This document shows positions 37,197 to 46,029 of a stretch of 64,000 bases of DNA, piece after piece. Each line of letters starts with the position of its first letter. Position 1 is the first letter of the stretch. This DNA comes from Pseudomonas lactis (GTDB taxonomy: Bacteria; Pseudomonadota; Gammaproteobacteria; Pseudomonadales; Pseudomonadaceae): positions 62,001-126,000 of the forward strand of contig NZ_JYLO01000017.1 in assembly GCF_001439845.1 (NCBI RefSeq). Direction: 5' to 3'. The position numbers and the translations under genes were made by a program. Under the pieces are notes generated by a model, which was not told the DNA's origin, searched no databases, and worked only from the letters and a program-made list of their open reading frames with translations.

Positions 37197-39236
37197 ATGG
37201 AAAACCAAGTAGATAAAGATCTCGATCAGTTGCTCAACGAGCATTTCGCCGGACGCGTGGTGCGTAAGGATCTGACCAAGCTAATCAAGGAAGGCGCGAA
37301 CGTACCGGTTTACGTGCTTGAGTACCTACTAGGCATGTACTGCGCCTCCAATGATCCAGAGGTCATCGAGCAGGGCCTGAAGAACGTCAAAACCGTACTG
37401 GCCGAAAACTATGTTCGCCCGGATGAAGCTGAGAAGGTCAAATCGTTGGTTCGCGAGCGTGGCACCTACAAGGTAATCGACCGGGTAACAGTGCGGCTCA
37501 ATGAGCGCAAGGACCGATACGAGGCCTCATTCAGCAACCTCGGCATCAAGGATGCTGAGATATCTGCCGGCATCGTCAAGGAATACGAAAAGCTGCTGGT
37601 CGGCGGTATTTGGGTAATTGCCACACTCAGTTATTACCACGAGGAAGGCCAATCGGGATCACCTTTTGGCGTCACACTGCTCAAACCAATCCAAATGCCG
37701 AACATGAACATGCAGGAGCTGTTCGAAGGGCGCGCAGCGCTGAGTAGCGTAAACTGGCGCGAGACACTGATTCGCTCCATCGGCATGGAGCCATCGACGC
37801 TGGATGAATCCGTGCAGTGGCATTTGCTGGCCCGCATGGTTCCCTTCGTGGAGAACAACTACAACGTTTGCGAGCTCGGCCCTCGCGGTACTGGCAAGAG
37901 CCACATCTACAAGGAGTGCTCACCGAACAGCATGCTTGTGTCTGGCGGCCAAACCACCGTCGCTAACCTGTTCTACAACATGAGCAGTCGCCGCATAGGT
38001 CTGGTCGGACTTTGGGACGTAGTGGCCTTCGACGAAGTAGCAGGCATCAACTTCAAGGACAAGGACGGCGTGCAAATCATGAAGGACTTCATGGCCTCCG
38101 GCTCCTTCGGTCGTGGCCGTGAGCAGATGGAAGCCTCCGCTTCCATGGTCTTCGTCGGAAACATCAATCAGAGCGTCGAGTCTTTGGTGAAAACCAGTCA
38201 CTTGCTGGCCCCCTTCCCTGAGCCGATGATCGACGCAGCCTTTTTCGACCGATTTCACGCTTACATTCCTGGGTGGGAAATCCCAAAAATGCGCCCGGAA
38301 TTTTTCACCAATCGATACGGATTGATCGTCGATTACCTGGCTGAGTTTTTCCGCGAAATGCGCAAGCGCAGCTTCGCCGACGCCATCGACAAACACTTCA
38401 AACTGGGTAACAACCTAAACCAGCGCGATGTGATCGCAGTACGCAAAACAGTATCCGGTCTGCTCAAGCTGCTCTACCCGCACGATGTGTTCACCAAAGA
38501 AGACGTGCGCCAGTGCCTCGAATACGCACTTCAGGTCCGCCGACGAGTGAAAGAACAACTAAAGAAGATCGGTGGAATGGAGTTCTACGATGTTCACTTT
38601 AGCTACATCGACAACGAAACCCTCGAAGAACACTTCGTCACTGTTAAAGAGCAAGGCGGTGGTGGTCTTATCCCTGAAGGCCCAGGAAAGCCCGGTTTTA
38701 TCCACACTATAGGCTTGAGCGGCAAAGGCATGCCTGGGCTATATCGGATCGAACTGCAGGTGACCAAGGGTACTGGCAAGCTAGCTACCTCAGGTCTGTG
38801 GAATTCCAGCTCTGCCAAAGAACAGGTGAAAATTGCCTTTGACTACTTCAAGGCCAACGCCTCGCGCATCAGCGCTTCAGCAAAGGTGCTCGACCATGAC
38901 TTCCACCTGCATGTGGTTGAACTACAAAACACCGGCCCTCTGACTCATATGGCGCTACCAAGCTTAGTCGCCTTCGCCTCTGGACTGATGGGCAGGCCTG
39001 CACAAGGGCAAATGATCGTCCTCGGCGATATGAGCCTAGGCGGCAGCATCACGCCAGTTGAAAGCATCGCCGAGTGCCTGCAAGTAGCTTTCGACGCGGG
39101 AGGTAAACGTGTAGCGCTTCCAATGAGTAGCGCCAAGGACATCCCCAGCATACCAGCCGAACTATTCACCAAGTTCCAGACCAGCTTTTATGGTGAACCA
39201 GTTGAGGCTATTTTTAAGGCAATGGGCGTAGATTGA
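37197..39236 (+). CDS. brxL: BrxL, Lon-like AAA+ protein of BREX
   Basis: BrxL is an AAA+ ATPase with a Lon-protease-like C-terminal domain; it forms rings on DNA and is needed for phage exclusion. The 679-residue product has Walker A GPRGTGKSHIYKE near residue 229, Walker B VVAFDEVAGI near 280, and a Lon-type C-terminus with VLGDMSLGGSITPVESIAEC near 610 and KRVALPMSS after it. It is last of the BREX core genes and is followed by a hairpin terminator at 39253-39279. The length and motifs are normal. Confidence 0.92.
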   Translation: MENQVDKDLDQLLNEHFAGRVVRKDLTKLIKEGANVPVYVLEYLLGMYCASNDPEVIEQGLKNVKTVLAENYVRPDEAEKVKSLVRERGTYKVIDRVTVRLNERKDRYEASFSNLGIKDAEISAGIVKEYEKLLVGGIWVIATLSYYHEEGQSGSPFGVTLLKPIQMPNMNMQELFEGRAALSSVNWRETLIRSIGMEPSTLDESVQWHLLARMVPFVENNYNVCELGPRGTGKSHIYKECSPNSMLVSGGQTTVANLFYNMSSRRIGLVGLWDVVAFDEVAGINFKDKDGVQIMKDFMASGSFGRGREQMEASASMVFVGNINQSVESLVKTSHLLAPFPEPMIDAAFFDRFHAYIPGWEIPKMRPEFFTNRYGLIVDYLAEFFREMRKRSFADAIDKHFKLGNNLNQRDVIAVRKTVSGLLKLLYPHDVFTKEDVRQCLEYALQVRRRVKEQLKKIGGMEFYDVHFSYIDNETLEEHFVTVKEQGGGGLIPEGPGKPGFIHTIGLSGKGMPGLYRIELQVTKGTGKLATSGLWNSSSAKEQVKIAFDYFKANASRISASAKVLDHDFHLHVVELQNTGPLTHMALPSLVAFASGLMGRPAQGQMIVLGDMSLGGSITPVESIAECLQVAFDAGGKRVALPMSSAKDIPSIPAELFTKFQTSFYGEPVEAIFKAMGVD

Positions 39237-39252
39237 AACAAGTCCATTTATT

Positions 39253-39284
39253 AGCCCGCTTGCGACTTTGAGGCGGGCTGTTTG
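39253..39284 (+). terminator. Rho-independent terminator after brxL
   Basis: AGCCCGC (39253-39259) pairs with GCGGGCT (39273-39279) around a 13-base loop, followed by GTTT. It lies 17 bases after the brxL stop and probably ends the BREX transcript. Confidence 0.6.
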
Positions 39285-39494
39285 AAACGCCACTGATTCC
39301 GCAGACACCTCCAAGCCTCATTGGGAGGCTCGACAGGATTGGGTTTGAGGTGATGAGTGCACAGTTTCTCTTCTTCAGGAATAACGGCCGGTAGAGAAGC
39401 ATGGCAAGCATCCGGCAAGCATCAGTTTTCGAAATGCTGGCTTGGTTCATTGATTCACCTTTACAATTCCACTCTAACCAAGGAGTGCAATCGG

Positions 39495-39827
39495 ATGGCG
39501 TTTTACATCGAAGGTATGGGTGAGGCTGTGATCAGCCTTCAAAATGAGGAATTTCGGGTTGACGCCGACACCTTGAAGCAAGGTGATACTGTCCAGACAA
39601 GTCAACAAGCTTATGATGAGGACGACGTCGACTTCGAAACTTCGTTCTTCACTACGTCGCAGGGTGAAACCACCGAAACAAGGCAGCTCTTCACATGGAA
39701 GGTGGGGTACACCCAAGATTTCAGCACCGGCAAGCTTTCTATTAACGCCGCTCAGTGTGTAACCCCAGGCGTGATAATGATAAAAGACCTCGGTTTCAGC
39801 GCCGTAGCCGTGGATGAAAATGAGTAG
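39495..39827 (+). CDS. Small acidic protein of unknown function downstream of BREX
   Basis: The product is 110 residues from the ATG at 39495, which has AAGGAG about 10 bases upstream. It is acidic and beta-rich looking, with a YDEDDVDFETSFF stretch (near 40-52) and a hydrophobic C-terminal third (CVTPGVIMIKDLGFSAVAVD). There is no signal peptide, membrane segment or known motif. It lies outside the BREX terminator, so it probably has its own promoter. An anti-restriction-like or island cargo protein is possible on charge alone, but there is no direct evidence. I do not recognise a family. Confidence 0.6.
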   Translation: MAFYIEGMGEAVISLQNEEFRVDADTLKQGDTVQTSQQAYDEDDVDFETSFFTTSQGETTETRQLFTWKVGYTQDFSTGKLSINAAQCVTPGVIMIKDLGFSAVAVDENE

Positions 39828-40456
39828 TTAAAAAAATTTGCACCGGGCGTTTTCTTTTGAGCGCCCATAGCCTCAGCCATTGCGTGCAATGACAATGGAT
39901 GACCGCATAGCTACATCGAACCTACTCAATTTAACGAGCGTCGAGAAAGCCTTACCTTGTCAGTTGCTTCGAGCTTTGTCTGACTACACCATCTCGGGCC
40001 TTCCTCCGAACTCCAGAAAAACCGCCCCTCTACAACGCTCACCATGCGACGATCTCCACTCAATTGATGCCAACTGCAAAGGGTCCCGCCTGCGCCGCCC
40101 CTAGGCCCTCTCACTGACGCCAAAAGCACCTCACTGTTGCGGATGGTACGGATCTATGCCACCCGCAGGACAAAAACACCTGCCTTACACAGCTGGTGAT
40201 CGATCTCACCCTGATCTTCCATATCCTTCAGGTGGAGATCAAAAAAAGAGCTGAGTACAACTCTTCGTGCCGATATCAGATATCAGCCAGTGCCCGTCAA
40301 GAGAAAGTTCGCGACAAGGAACAGACCGCAGCCAATACAGTCAGGACTGGAGCTTTGACAGAGCTCAACGCAACGATGCCCTGTATGGCACTCTACGAGC
40401 CTTTTGCTAACGGTGACCCAACGGTGACCAAAATGATCAAACCGCAGAAACAACAA
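39828..40456. other. Non-coding tract between the defence island and tRNA-Pro
   Basis: About 630 bases without a believable gene. A weak hairpin (GGGCG at 39845-39849 with CGCCC at 39862-39866) could end the small gene before it. The rest shows no ribosome site, integrase remnant or copy of the tRNA 3' end that I could find. It is the right-hand junction of the variable region. Confidence 0.4.
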
Positions 40457-40481
40457 AGCCCGGTCGTCTCCGAACCGGGCT
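40457..40481 (-). terminator. Terminator of the tRNA-Pro transcript
   Basis: AGCCCGGT and ACCGGGCT form an 8-bp stem with a 9-base loop. Read on the minus strand, it is followed by TTTGTTGTTTC. It lies 16 bases beyond the tRNA 3' end. Confidence 0.7.
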
Positions 40482-40497
40482 AAGTCATTGAAAAATA

Positions 40498-40574
40498 TGG
40501 TCGGGACGGAGTGATTCGAACACTCGACCCCTAGCACCCCATGCTAGTGCGCTACCGGACTGCGCTACGCCCCG
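40498..40574 (-). tRNA. tRNA-Pro(GGG)
   Basis: The minus strand folds as a 77-base tRNA. The acceptor stem CGGGGCG pairs with CGTCCCG (one G-U), the anticodon stem CTAGC/GCTAG holds the loop ATGGGGT with anticodon GGG (proline), the T-loop is GTTCGAATC, and the CCA end is encoded. It follows the merR-ihfA-pheT cluster as in other Pseudomonas genomes. It marks the border of the variable defence region, a typical integration neighbourhood, although no att repeat was found. Confidence 0.95.
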
Positions 40575-40664
40575 ACTAGGCGTGTTACTGGGTTCGCTTC
40601 TTAACGAAGCGAACCGGAATATACCGCAAGCTTTTGAAATGTGGAAGTATTTTTAAAGCTTGAA

Positions 40665-41021
40665 TCATTTTTTCAGCACCACCAGTACATCTTCCAATTC
40701 GGAGATCATCTGGCGGATCAGTTGCTTGTATTGGGTGGTGTCGTCTTTGGCTTCATCACCGGACATACGCTGGCGTGCGCCGCTGATGGTGAACCCCTGG
40801 TCGTACAGCAGCGCGCGGATCTGTCGGATCATCAGTACGTCCTGGCGCTGATAATACCGACGGTTCCCGGTGCGTTTGACGGGGTTGAGTTGAGGAAACT
40901 CCTGCTCCCAATAGCGCAGCACGTGCGGTTTTACCGCACACAGCTCGCTGACTTCACCAATGGTGAAGTAGCGTTTGCCTGGGATGACGGGTAGCTCGTC
41001 GTTATGACTTGGTTCCAGCAT
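40665..41021 (-). CDS. MerR-family transcriptional regulator
   Basis: The protein has about 118 residues from the ATG at 41021, with a MerR-type winged helix: KRYFTIGEVSELCAVKPHVL followed by RYWEQEFPQLNP (near residues 17-45) and RRYYQRQDVLMIRQI after it. The C-terminus is a short dimerisation helix without metal-binding cysteines, so its effector is unknown. The start lies inside the end of ihfA, giving overlap and probable coupling. The same gene follows ihfA in other pseudomonads. Confidence 0.88.
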   Translation of the reverse strand: MLEPSHNDELPVIPGKRYFTIGEVSELCAVKPHVLRYWEQEFPQLNPVKRTGNRRYYQRQDVLMIRQIRALLYDQGFTISGARQRMSGDEAKDDTTQYKQLIRQMISELEDVLVVLKK

Positions 41022-41304
41022 AAGCCTCAACTCGGGCCTTCAACTTCTGCCCTGGACGAAAGGTGACCACACGGCGAGCCGTGATCGGGATTTCTTCTCC
41101 CGTTTTTGGATTGCGGCCAGGCCGCTGGCGTTTGTCTCTCAGGTCAAAATTGCCGAAACCGGACAATTTGACCTGTTCGTTGTCTTCCAGAGCGTGTCTG
41201 ATCTCTTCAAAAAACAGCTCGACCAATTCCTTGGCCTCGCGCTTGTTCAGACCCAACTCTTCGTACAGACGTTCCGCCATCTCAGCTTTCGTCAAAGCCC
41301 CCAT
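41002..41304 (-). CDS. ihfA: Integration host factor alpha subunit
   Basis: IHF-alpha forms a heterodimer with IHF-beta that bends DNA at specific sites, supporting sigma-54 promoters, recombination and phage integration. The 100-residue protein has the HU/IHF fold with MGALTKAEMAERLYEELGLN at the N-terminus, the GFGNFDLRDK segment and the DNA-intercalating arm RPGRNPKTGEEIPI around residues 60-75. It starts three bases after the pheT stop, the conserved pheT-ihfA arrangement. Confidence 0.97.
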   Translation of the reverse strand: MGALTKAEMAERLYEELGLNKREAKELVELFFEEIRHALEDNEQVKLSGFGNFDLRDKRQRPGRNPKTGEEIPITARRVVTFRPGQKLKARVEAYAGTKS

Positions 41305-41307
41305 ACG

Positions 41308-43686
41308 TCACTTCCTTAACGTGGCGTTCAACCTTTGTTCGAGCGAGGTGAGGATATTTTGCGTCGTGGTATTCACCTCATCGTCATTAAGAGTGCGCGA
41401 TGGATGCTGCCAGGTCAAGCCAACTGCGAGGCTTTTTCTATGCGGATCAATGCCTTTACCCTGATAGACGTCAAATAGCCTGAGGTCTGTCAGCCATTCC
41501 CCTGCATTTTCACGGATTACATCCAGGACTGCAGTGGCAGCGACTTCACGGTCGGCAATCAGGGCCAGGTCGCGGCGCACTTCAGGGAAGCGCGACAACT
41601 CGCTGAATTTAGGCATCTTGCCCGACGCAACTTCAGCCAAGACTAGCTCAAACACGAAGACTGGACGGTCCAGACCCAAGGTTTTCGACAGTTCCGGGTG
41701 AATGGCGCCGACGAAGCCCACCAGGCGACCTTCACGCTCGATACGTGCAGTCTGGCCTGGGTGCAAGGCTGGGTGGCTGCCCGGTACAAACGTAAAGGCG
41801 TCCAGCGCACCGGCAAAGCCCAGCACCGCTTCCACGTCAGCCTTGACGTCGAAGAAGTCCACGACCTCACGGCCTTGCGCCCAGCCTTCCGGCAGGCGGC
41901 TGCCGCAGACAACACCCGCCAGCATTGGCTCTTGCTTCAAGCCATCGAGCTGGCCGACGAAACGCAAGCCGCTTTCGAACAGGCGCACGCGGTCTTGCTG
42001 GCGGTTCAGGTTGTGGGAAAGTGCCTTCACCAGGCCCGGCCACAACGAGGAACGCATGGCGGCCATGTCGTTGGAGATCGGGTTGGCCAGCAGCAACGGC
42101 TCTACGCCAGGGTTGAACAGTTCGAACTGTTTTGGATCAATGAAGCTATAGGTCACTGCTTCCTGGTAACCACGGGCAACCAGCAAACGACGCAGTTCAG
42201 GCAGGTGCGCACGCGCTTCGGCCTTGGGTTGCGGTGCCAGGCGTGCTTGCGGATAGCGAACCGGCAGGCGGTTGTAGCCGTACAGGCGCGCCAGCTCTTC
42301 GATCAGATCGACTTCCAGGCTGATGTCGAAGCGATGGCTAGGTACTGCAACCTGCCACTGCCCTTCCCCACCCGCAGAAATACCCAGGCCGAGCGCAGAC
42401 AGCAGTTGCTCGATTTCAGCCGGCTCGATGACCAGGCCGAGCATTTGCTCAACGCTTTTGGCACGCAAGGTGATCGGCGCAATCGACGGCAGGTACTGTT
42501 CGCTGACGGTTTCGGTGATCGGGCCGGCTTCGCCACCGGTGATTTCCAGCAGCAGGCCGGTGGCGCGCTCCATGGCTTCACGGGCGAGTTTCCAGTCCAC
42601 ACCACGCTCGTAGCGGTGCGACGCATCGGTGTGCAGGCCGTAGGAACGGGCCTTGCCAGCGATCGCGATCTGGTCGAAGAACGCACTTTCAAGGAATACA
42701 TCACGGGTGGTCGCGGATACACCGCTGTGCTCGCCACCCATCACGCCGGCAATCGCCAGGGCGCGTGCGTGGTCGGCGATCACGAGGGTATCGGCACGCA
42801 GGCTGACTTCCTGACCATCGAGCAGCACCAGCTTCTCACCCTCTTCGGCCATACGCACGCGGATGCCGCCGTTGATTTCGGCAAGATCGAACGCGTGCAA
42901 CGGCTGGCCCAGTTCAAGCATCACGTAGTTGGTGATGTCGACGACGGCGTCGATGCTGCGCACGTCGGCACGACGCAGGCGCTCGACCATCCACAGCGGG
43001 GTTGGCTTGGACAGGTCGACGTTACGGATCACACGCCCCAGGTAACGCGGGCAAGCGTTGGGCGCCAATACTTCAATCGAGCGCACTTCGTCGTGTACCG
43101 CCGGTACGGCAGCGACCACTGGACGAGTGACAGGTGCGTTGTACAGCGCGCCCACTTCACGGGCCAGGCCAGCCAGGGACAGACAGTCGCCGCGGTTGGG
43201 GGTCAGGTCGACCTCGATGCTGGCGTCTTCCAGCTCCAGGTAAACACGGATGTCCTGACCCACTGGCGCGTCGGCCGGCAGCTCCATCAAGCCATCATTG
43301 CCCTCACCCACTTGCAGCTCAGCCTGGGAGCACAGCATGCCGTTGGATTCAACGCCACGCAGCTTGGCCTTCTTGATCTTGAAGTCGCCCGGCAACTGGG
43401 CGCCGATCATGGCGAACGGGATCTTCAGGCCCGGGCGCACGTTAGGCGCTCCGCACACGACCTGAAAGGTTTCCGAGCCGTTGCTGACCTGGCACACACG
43501 CAATTTGTCGGCATCCGGGTGCTGCTCGGTGCTCAACACCTCGCCCACCACCACGCCGCTGAAAACTCCGGCGGCCGGGGTAACGCTATCGACCTCAAGG
43601 CCGGCCATCGACAGACGCGCAACCAGCGCGTCGCGATCTACCTGCGGGCTTACCCAGCCACGCAGCCATTGTTCACTGAATTTCAT
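41308..43686 (-). CDS. pheT: Phenylalanyl-tRNA synthetase beta subunit
   Basis: PheT is the beta chain of the alpha2-beta2 enzyme that charges tRNA-Phe; it holds the editing and tRNA-binding domains. The 792-residue protein begins MKFSEQWLRGWVSPQVDRDA, has the EMAP/OB tRNA-binding domain (residues 40-150; VCGAPNVRPG), B3/B4 editing, B5 and a C-terminal anticodon-binding domain (SRFPEVRRDLALIADREV, near 700). It lies 26 bases after pheS and upstream of ihfA. Intact. Confidence 0.97.
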   Translation of the reverse strand: MKFSEQWLRGWVSPQVDRDALVARLSMAGLEVDSVTPAAGVFSGVVVGEVLSTEQHPDADKLRVCQVSNGSETFQVVCGAPNVRPGLKIPFAMIGAQLPGDFKIKKAKLRGVESNGMLCSQAELQVGEGNDGLMELPADAPVGQDIRVYLELEDASIEVDLTPNRGDCLSLAGLAREVGALYNAPVTRPVVAAVPAVHDEVRSIEVLAPNACPRYLGRVIRNVDLSKPTPLWMVERLRRADVRSIDAVVDITNYVMLELGQPLHAFDLAEINGGIRVRMAEEGEKLVLLDGQEVSLRADTLVIADHARALAIAGVMGGEHSGVSATTRDVFLESAFFDQIAIAGKARSYGLHTDASHRYERGVDWKLAREAMERATGLLLEITGGEAGPITETVSEQYLPSIAPITLRAKSVEQMLGLVIEPAEIEQLLSALGLGISAGGEGQWQVAVPSHRFDISLEVDLIEELARLYGYNRLPVRYPQARLAPQPKAEARAHLPELRRLLVARGYQEAVTYSFIDPKQFELFNPGVEPLLLANPISNDMAAMRSSLWPGLVKALSHNLNRQQDRVRLFESGLRFVGQLDGLKQEPMLAGVVCGSRLPEGWAQGREVVDFFDVKADVEAVLGFAGALDAFTFVPGSHPALHPGQTARIEREGRLVGFVGAIHPELSKTLGLDRPVFVFELVLAEVASGKMPKFSELSRFPEVRRDLALIADREVAATAVLDVIRENAGEWLTDLRLFDVYQGKGIDPHRKSLAVGLTWQHPSRTLNDDEVNTTTQNILTSLEQRLNATLRK

Positions 43687-43712
43687 CCTGCTCTCCTAAA
43701 GATTCGTTACGA

Positions 43713-44729
43713 CTAGCGAAATTGCGCGAGGAACCGCAAGTCGTTGTCGAAGAACAGACGCAAGTCGTTCACGCCGTAACGCAGCATGGCCAGACGCTCA
43801 ACGCCCATGCCGAAGGCAAAGCCCGAGAACTCTTCCGGGTCGATCCCGGACATGCGCAGCACGTTGGGGTGAACCATGCCGCAGCCCATCACTTCCAGCC
43901 AGCCGGTCTGCTTGCACACACGGCAGCCTTTACCGCTGCACATCACGCATTCCATGTCGACTTCAGCCGATGGCTCGGTGAACGGGAAGAACGAGGGACG
44001 GAAACGCACCGCCAACTCTTTTTCGAAGAACACCCGCAGGAACTCTTCGATGGTGCCTTTGAGGTCGGCGAAATTGATATCGCGATCAACCAGCAGGCCT
44101 TCGACCTGGTGGAACATCGGCGAATGGGTGATATCCGAGTCGCTACGGTACACACGGCCTGGGCAGACAATGCGGATCGGCGGCTTGTTCGCTTCCATGG
44201 TGCGGACCTGTACCGGCGAGGTATGGGTGCGCAGCAGCATGTTGGCGTTGAAATAAAAGGTGTCGTGCATCGACCGGGCCGGGTGATGGCCTGGGATGTT
44301 GAGCGCCTCGAAGTTGTGGTAGTCGTCTTCGACCTCAGGGCCTTCGGCAATGCCGTAGCCGATGTGGGTGAAGAACTGTTCGATACGTTCCAGAGTCCGG
44401 GTGATCGGATGCAGACCGCCCGAGGCCTGGCCACGACCAGGCAAGGTCACGTCAATGGACTCGGCGGCGAGCTTGGCCGCAAGATCGGCCTCCTCGAGCG
44501 ACGCCTTGCGCGCATTGAGAACCTCTGTGACACGCTCCTTGGCGACGTTGATCAGCGCACCGACTTGCGGACGCTCTTCAGCAGGCATATTTCCCAGGGT
44601 CTTCATCACCTGAGTCAATTCACCTTTCTTGCCAAGGTAGTGAACCCGGATTTGCTCCAGGGCATTTACATCTTCAGCGCTTTGCACAGCCTCAAGGGCT
44701 TGGGCGACGAGCGCGTCCAGGTTTTCCAT
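43713..44729 (-). CDS. pheS: Phenylalanyl-tRNA synthetase alpha subunit
   Basis: PheS is the catalytic chain that activates phenylalanine. The 338-residue product shows class II synthetase motifs: motif 1 around HPITRTLERIEQFFTHIGYG, motif 2 around RIVCPGRVYRSDSDITHSPM and motif 3 GFAFGMGVERLAML near residue 310. A strong hairpin with a 15-bp perfect stem lies between rplT and pheS, so transcription entering from the ribosomal genes is probably attenuated there. Confidence 0.97.
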   Translation of the reverse strand: MENLDALVAQALEAVQSAEDVNALEQIRVHYLGKKGELTQVMKTLGNMPAEERPQVGALINVAKERVTEVLNARKASLEEADLAAKLAAESIDVTLPGRGQASGGLHPITRTLERIEQFFTHIGYGIAEGPEVEDDYHNFEALNIPGHHPARSMHDTFYFNANMLLRTHTSPVQVRTMEANKPPIRIVCPGRVYRSDSDITHSPMFHQVEGLLVDRDINFADLKGTIEEFLRVFFEKELAVRFRPSFFPFTEPSAEVDMECVMCSGKGCRVCKQTGWLEVMGCGMVHPNVLRMSGIDPEEFSGFAFGMGVERLAMLRYGVNDLRLFFDNDLRFLAQFR

Positions 44730-44747
44730 GTACAGACTCCAGATACA

Positions 44748-44783
44748 AAATAGGGGAAGAGCTTGAAGGCTCTTCCCCTATTT
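44748..44783 (-). terminator. Strong hairpin between rplT and pheS (terminator/attenuator)
   Basis: A perfect 15-bp stem (44748-44762 with 44769-44783) and a six-base loop are followed, on the minus strand, by TGTAT with the run of Ts already in the stem end. It lies 19 bases before the pheS start. In the E. coli operon the same place holds an attenuator read by a Phe-rich leader peptide; no such leader was seen here, so it may be a simple partial terminator. Confidence 0.7.
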
Positions 44784-44838
44784 ATGACGTTTACCACCTT
44801 GGGCCACAGGAGTAGCCCAGGGTGACTGTCGGGGGTAC

Positions 44839-45195
44839 TTAAGCCAAGGAGGCTTTAGCTTTCTCGACAATCGCAGCAAACACCGCTTTTTCGTTCACGG
44901 CCAGTTCAGCCAGAACCTTACGGTCGATTTCGATGGACGCTTTTTTCAGGCCAGCGATGAAACGGCTGTAGGACAGACCGTTAACACGTGCACCAGCGTT
45001 GATACGAGCGATCCACAGAGCGCGGAACTGACGTTTTTTCTGACGACGGTCGCGGTAGGCGTATTGGCCTGCCTTGATTACCGCTTGCTTGGCAACACGG
45101 AATACGCGTGAACGTGCGCCGTAGTAGCCTTTAGCAAGTTTCAGAATTTTTTTGTGACGCTTACGGGCCATGACGCCACGCTTTACACGAGCCAT
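44839..45195 (-). CDS. rplT: 50S ribosomal protein L20
   Basis: L20 binds 23S rRNA early in 50S assembly and, in related bacteria, represses its own operon. The 118-residue basic protein reads MARVKRGVMARKRHKKILKL and then AKGYYGARSR, a near-invariant start, with YAYRDRRQKKRQFRALWIAR in the middle. It follows rpmI by 29 bases. Confidence 0.97.
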   Translation of the reverse strand: MARVKRGVMARKRHKKILKLAKGYYGARSRVFRVAKQAVIKAGQYAYRDRRQKKRQFRALWIARINAGARVNGLSYSRFIAGLKKASIEIDRKVLAELAVNEKAVFAAIVEKAKASLA

Positions 45196-45224
45196 GAGTT
45201 ACTTCCTCTATTCTTGAACCAAAA

Positions 45225-45419
45225 TTAACGAAGGCGCAGCATGCGCTCGACTTTTGCCACGTCAGACGGATGCAGCAAGCTGCTACCGCGCAGTTGACGC
45301 TTACGCTTGGTCGACATTTTGGTCAGGATGTGGCTCTTGAAAGCGTGCTTGTGCTTGATGCCGTTAGCAGTTTTCAGAAACCGCTTAGCAGCACCACTTT
45401 TAGTTTTCATCTTTGGCAT
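45225..45419 (-). CDS. rpmI: 50S ribosomal protein L35
   Basis: L35 is a small, very basic protein of the large subunit. The 64-residue product starts MPKMKTKSGAAKRFLKTANG and ends with the DVAKVERMLRLR tail typical of the family. It sits between infC and rplT. Confidence 0.97.
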   Translation of the reverse strand: MPKMKTKSGAAKRFLKTANGIKHKHAFKSHILTKMSTKRKRQLRGSSLLHPSDVAKVERMLRLR

Positions 45420-45478
45420 GTTCGGTACTCCGCATTCAGTTGATAAACATAATCAGAAGGCCTGCCGTGCCCTGTTGA

Positions 45479-46027
45479 TTACTTCTTCTTTTTCGGGGCG
45501 ATGACCATAATAAGCTGGCGTCCTTCCATCTTAGGATGCTGTTCGACCGAACCGTACTCGAGCAGGTCAGCTTCAACCCGCTTGAGGAGTTCCATCCCCA
45601 GCTCCTGGTGGGCCATCTCACGGCCGCGGAATCGCAAGGATACCTTGGCCCTGTCCCCATCACTCAGGAAACGTACCAGGTTGCGCAGTTTTACCTGGTA
45701 ATCCCCTTCCTCCGTCCCTGGACGAAACTTGATTTCTTTTACTTGAATCTGCTTCTGGTTCTTCTTCGCTGCGGCAACCTGCTTCTTCTTTTCGAAGATC
45801 GATTTGCCGTAGTCCATCACCCGACAAACAGGTGGGATTGCATCGGCGGAGATTTCCACCAGGTCCAGCTTGGACTCTTCTGCAATACGAAGCGCTTCAT
45901 CAATCGAGACGATGCCAATCTGCTCGCCATCAGCGCCAATTAACCGAACCTCGCGTGCCGAGATATTCTCGTTGATCGGGGCTTTCGGTGCAGCTCGTTT
46001 ATCTTGTCTCATTTCACGCTTAATAAT
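45479..46027 (-). CDS. infC: Translation initiation factor IF-3 (AUU start)
   Basis: IF-3 keeps 30S subunits free and checks the start codon. The product has about 182 residues: N-domain INENISAREVRLIGADGEQI, linker with KKKQVAAAKKNQKQ, and C-domain KEIKFRPGTEEGDYQVKLRN. The first ATG in frame (46012) would drop the conserved IKRE leader. Three ATT codons at 46030, 46027 and 46024 precede it, and GGAG spacing favours the one at 46027. An AUU start is the known autoregulatory device of infC. It is nearly fused to the thrS stop (46030). Confidence 0.92.
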   Translation of the reverse strand: MIKREMRQDKRAAPKAPINENISAREVRLIGADGEQIGIVSIDEALRIAEESKLDLVEISADAIPPVCRVMDYGKSIFEKKKQVAAAKKNQKQIQVKEIKFRPGTEEGDYQVKLRNLVRFLSDGDRAKVSLRFRGREMAHQELGMELLKRVEADLLEYGSVEQHPKMEGRQLIMVIAPKKKK

Positions 46028-46029
46028 AA

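Noticed and set aside
40498..40574. Possible att repeat of the tRNA-Pro 3' end at the far side of the island
   Set aside because: No second copy of the tRNA 3' end was found near 8042-8726 or elsewhere in the island, and no integrase gene is present.
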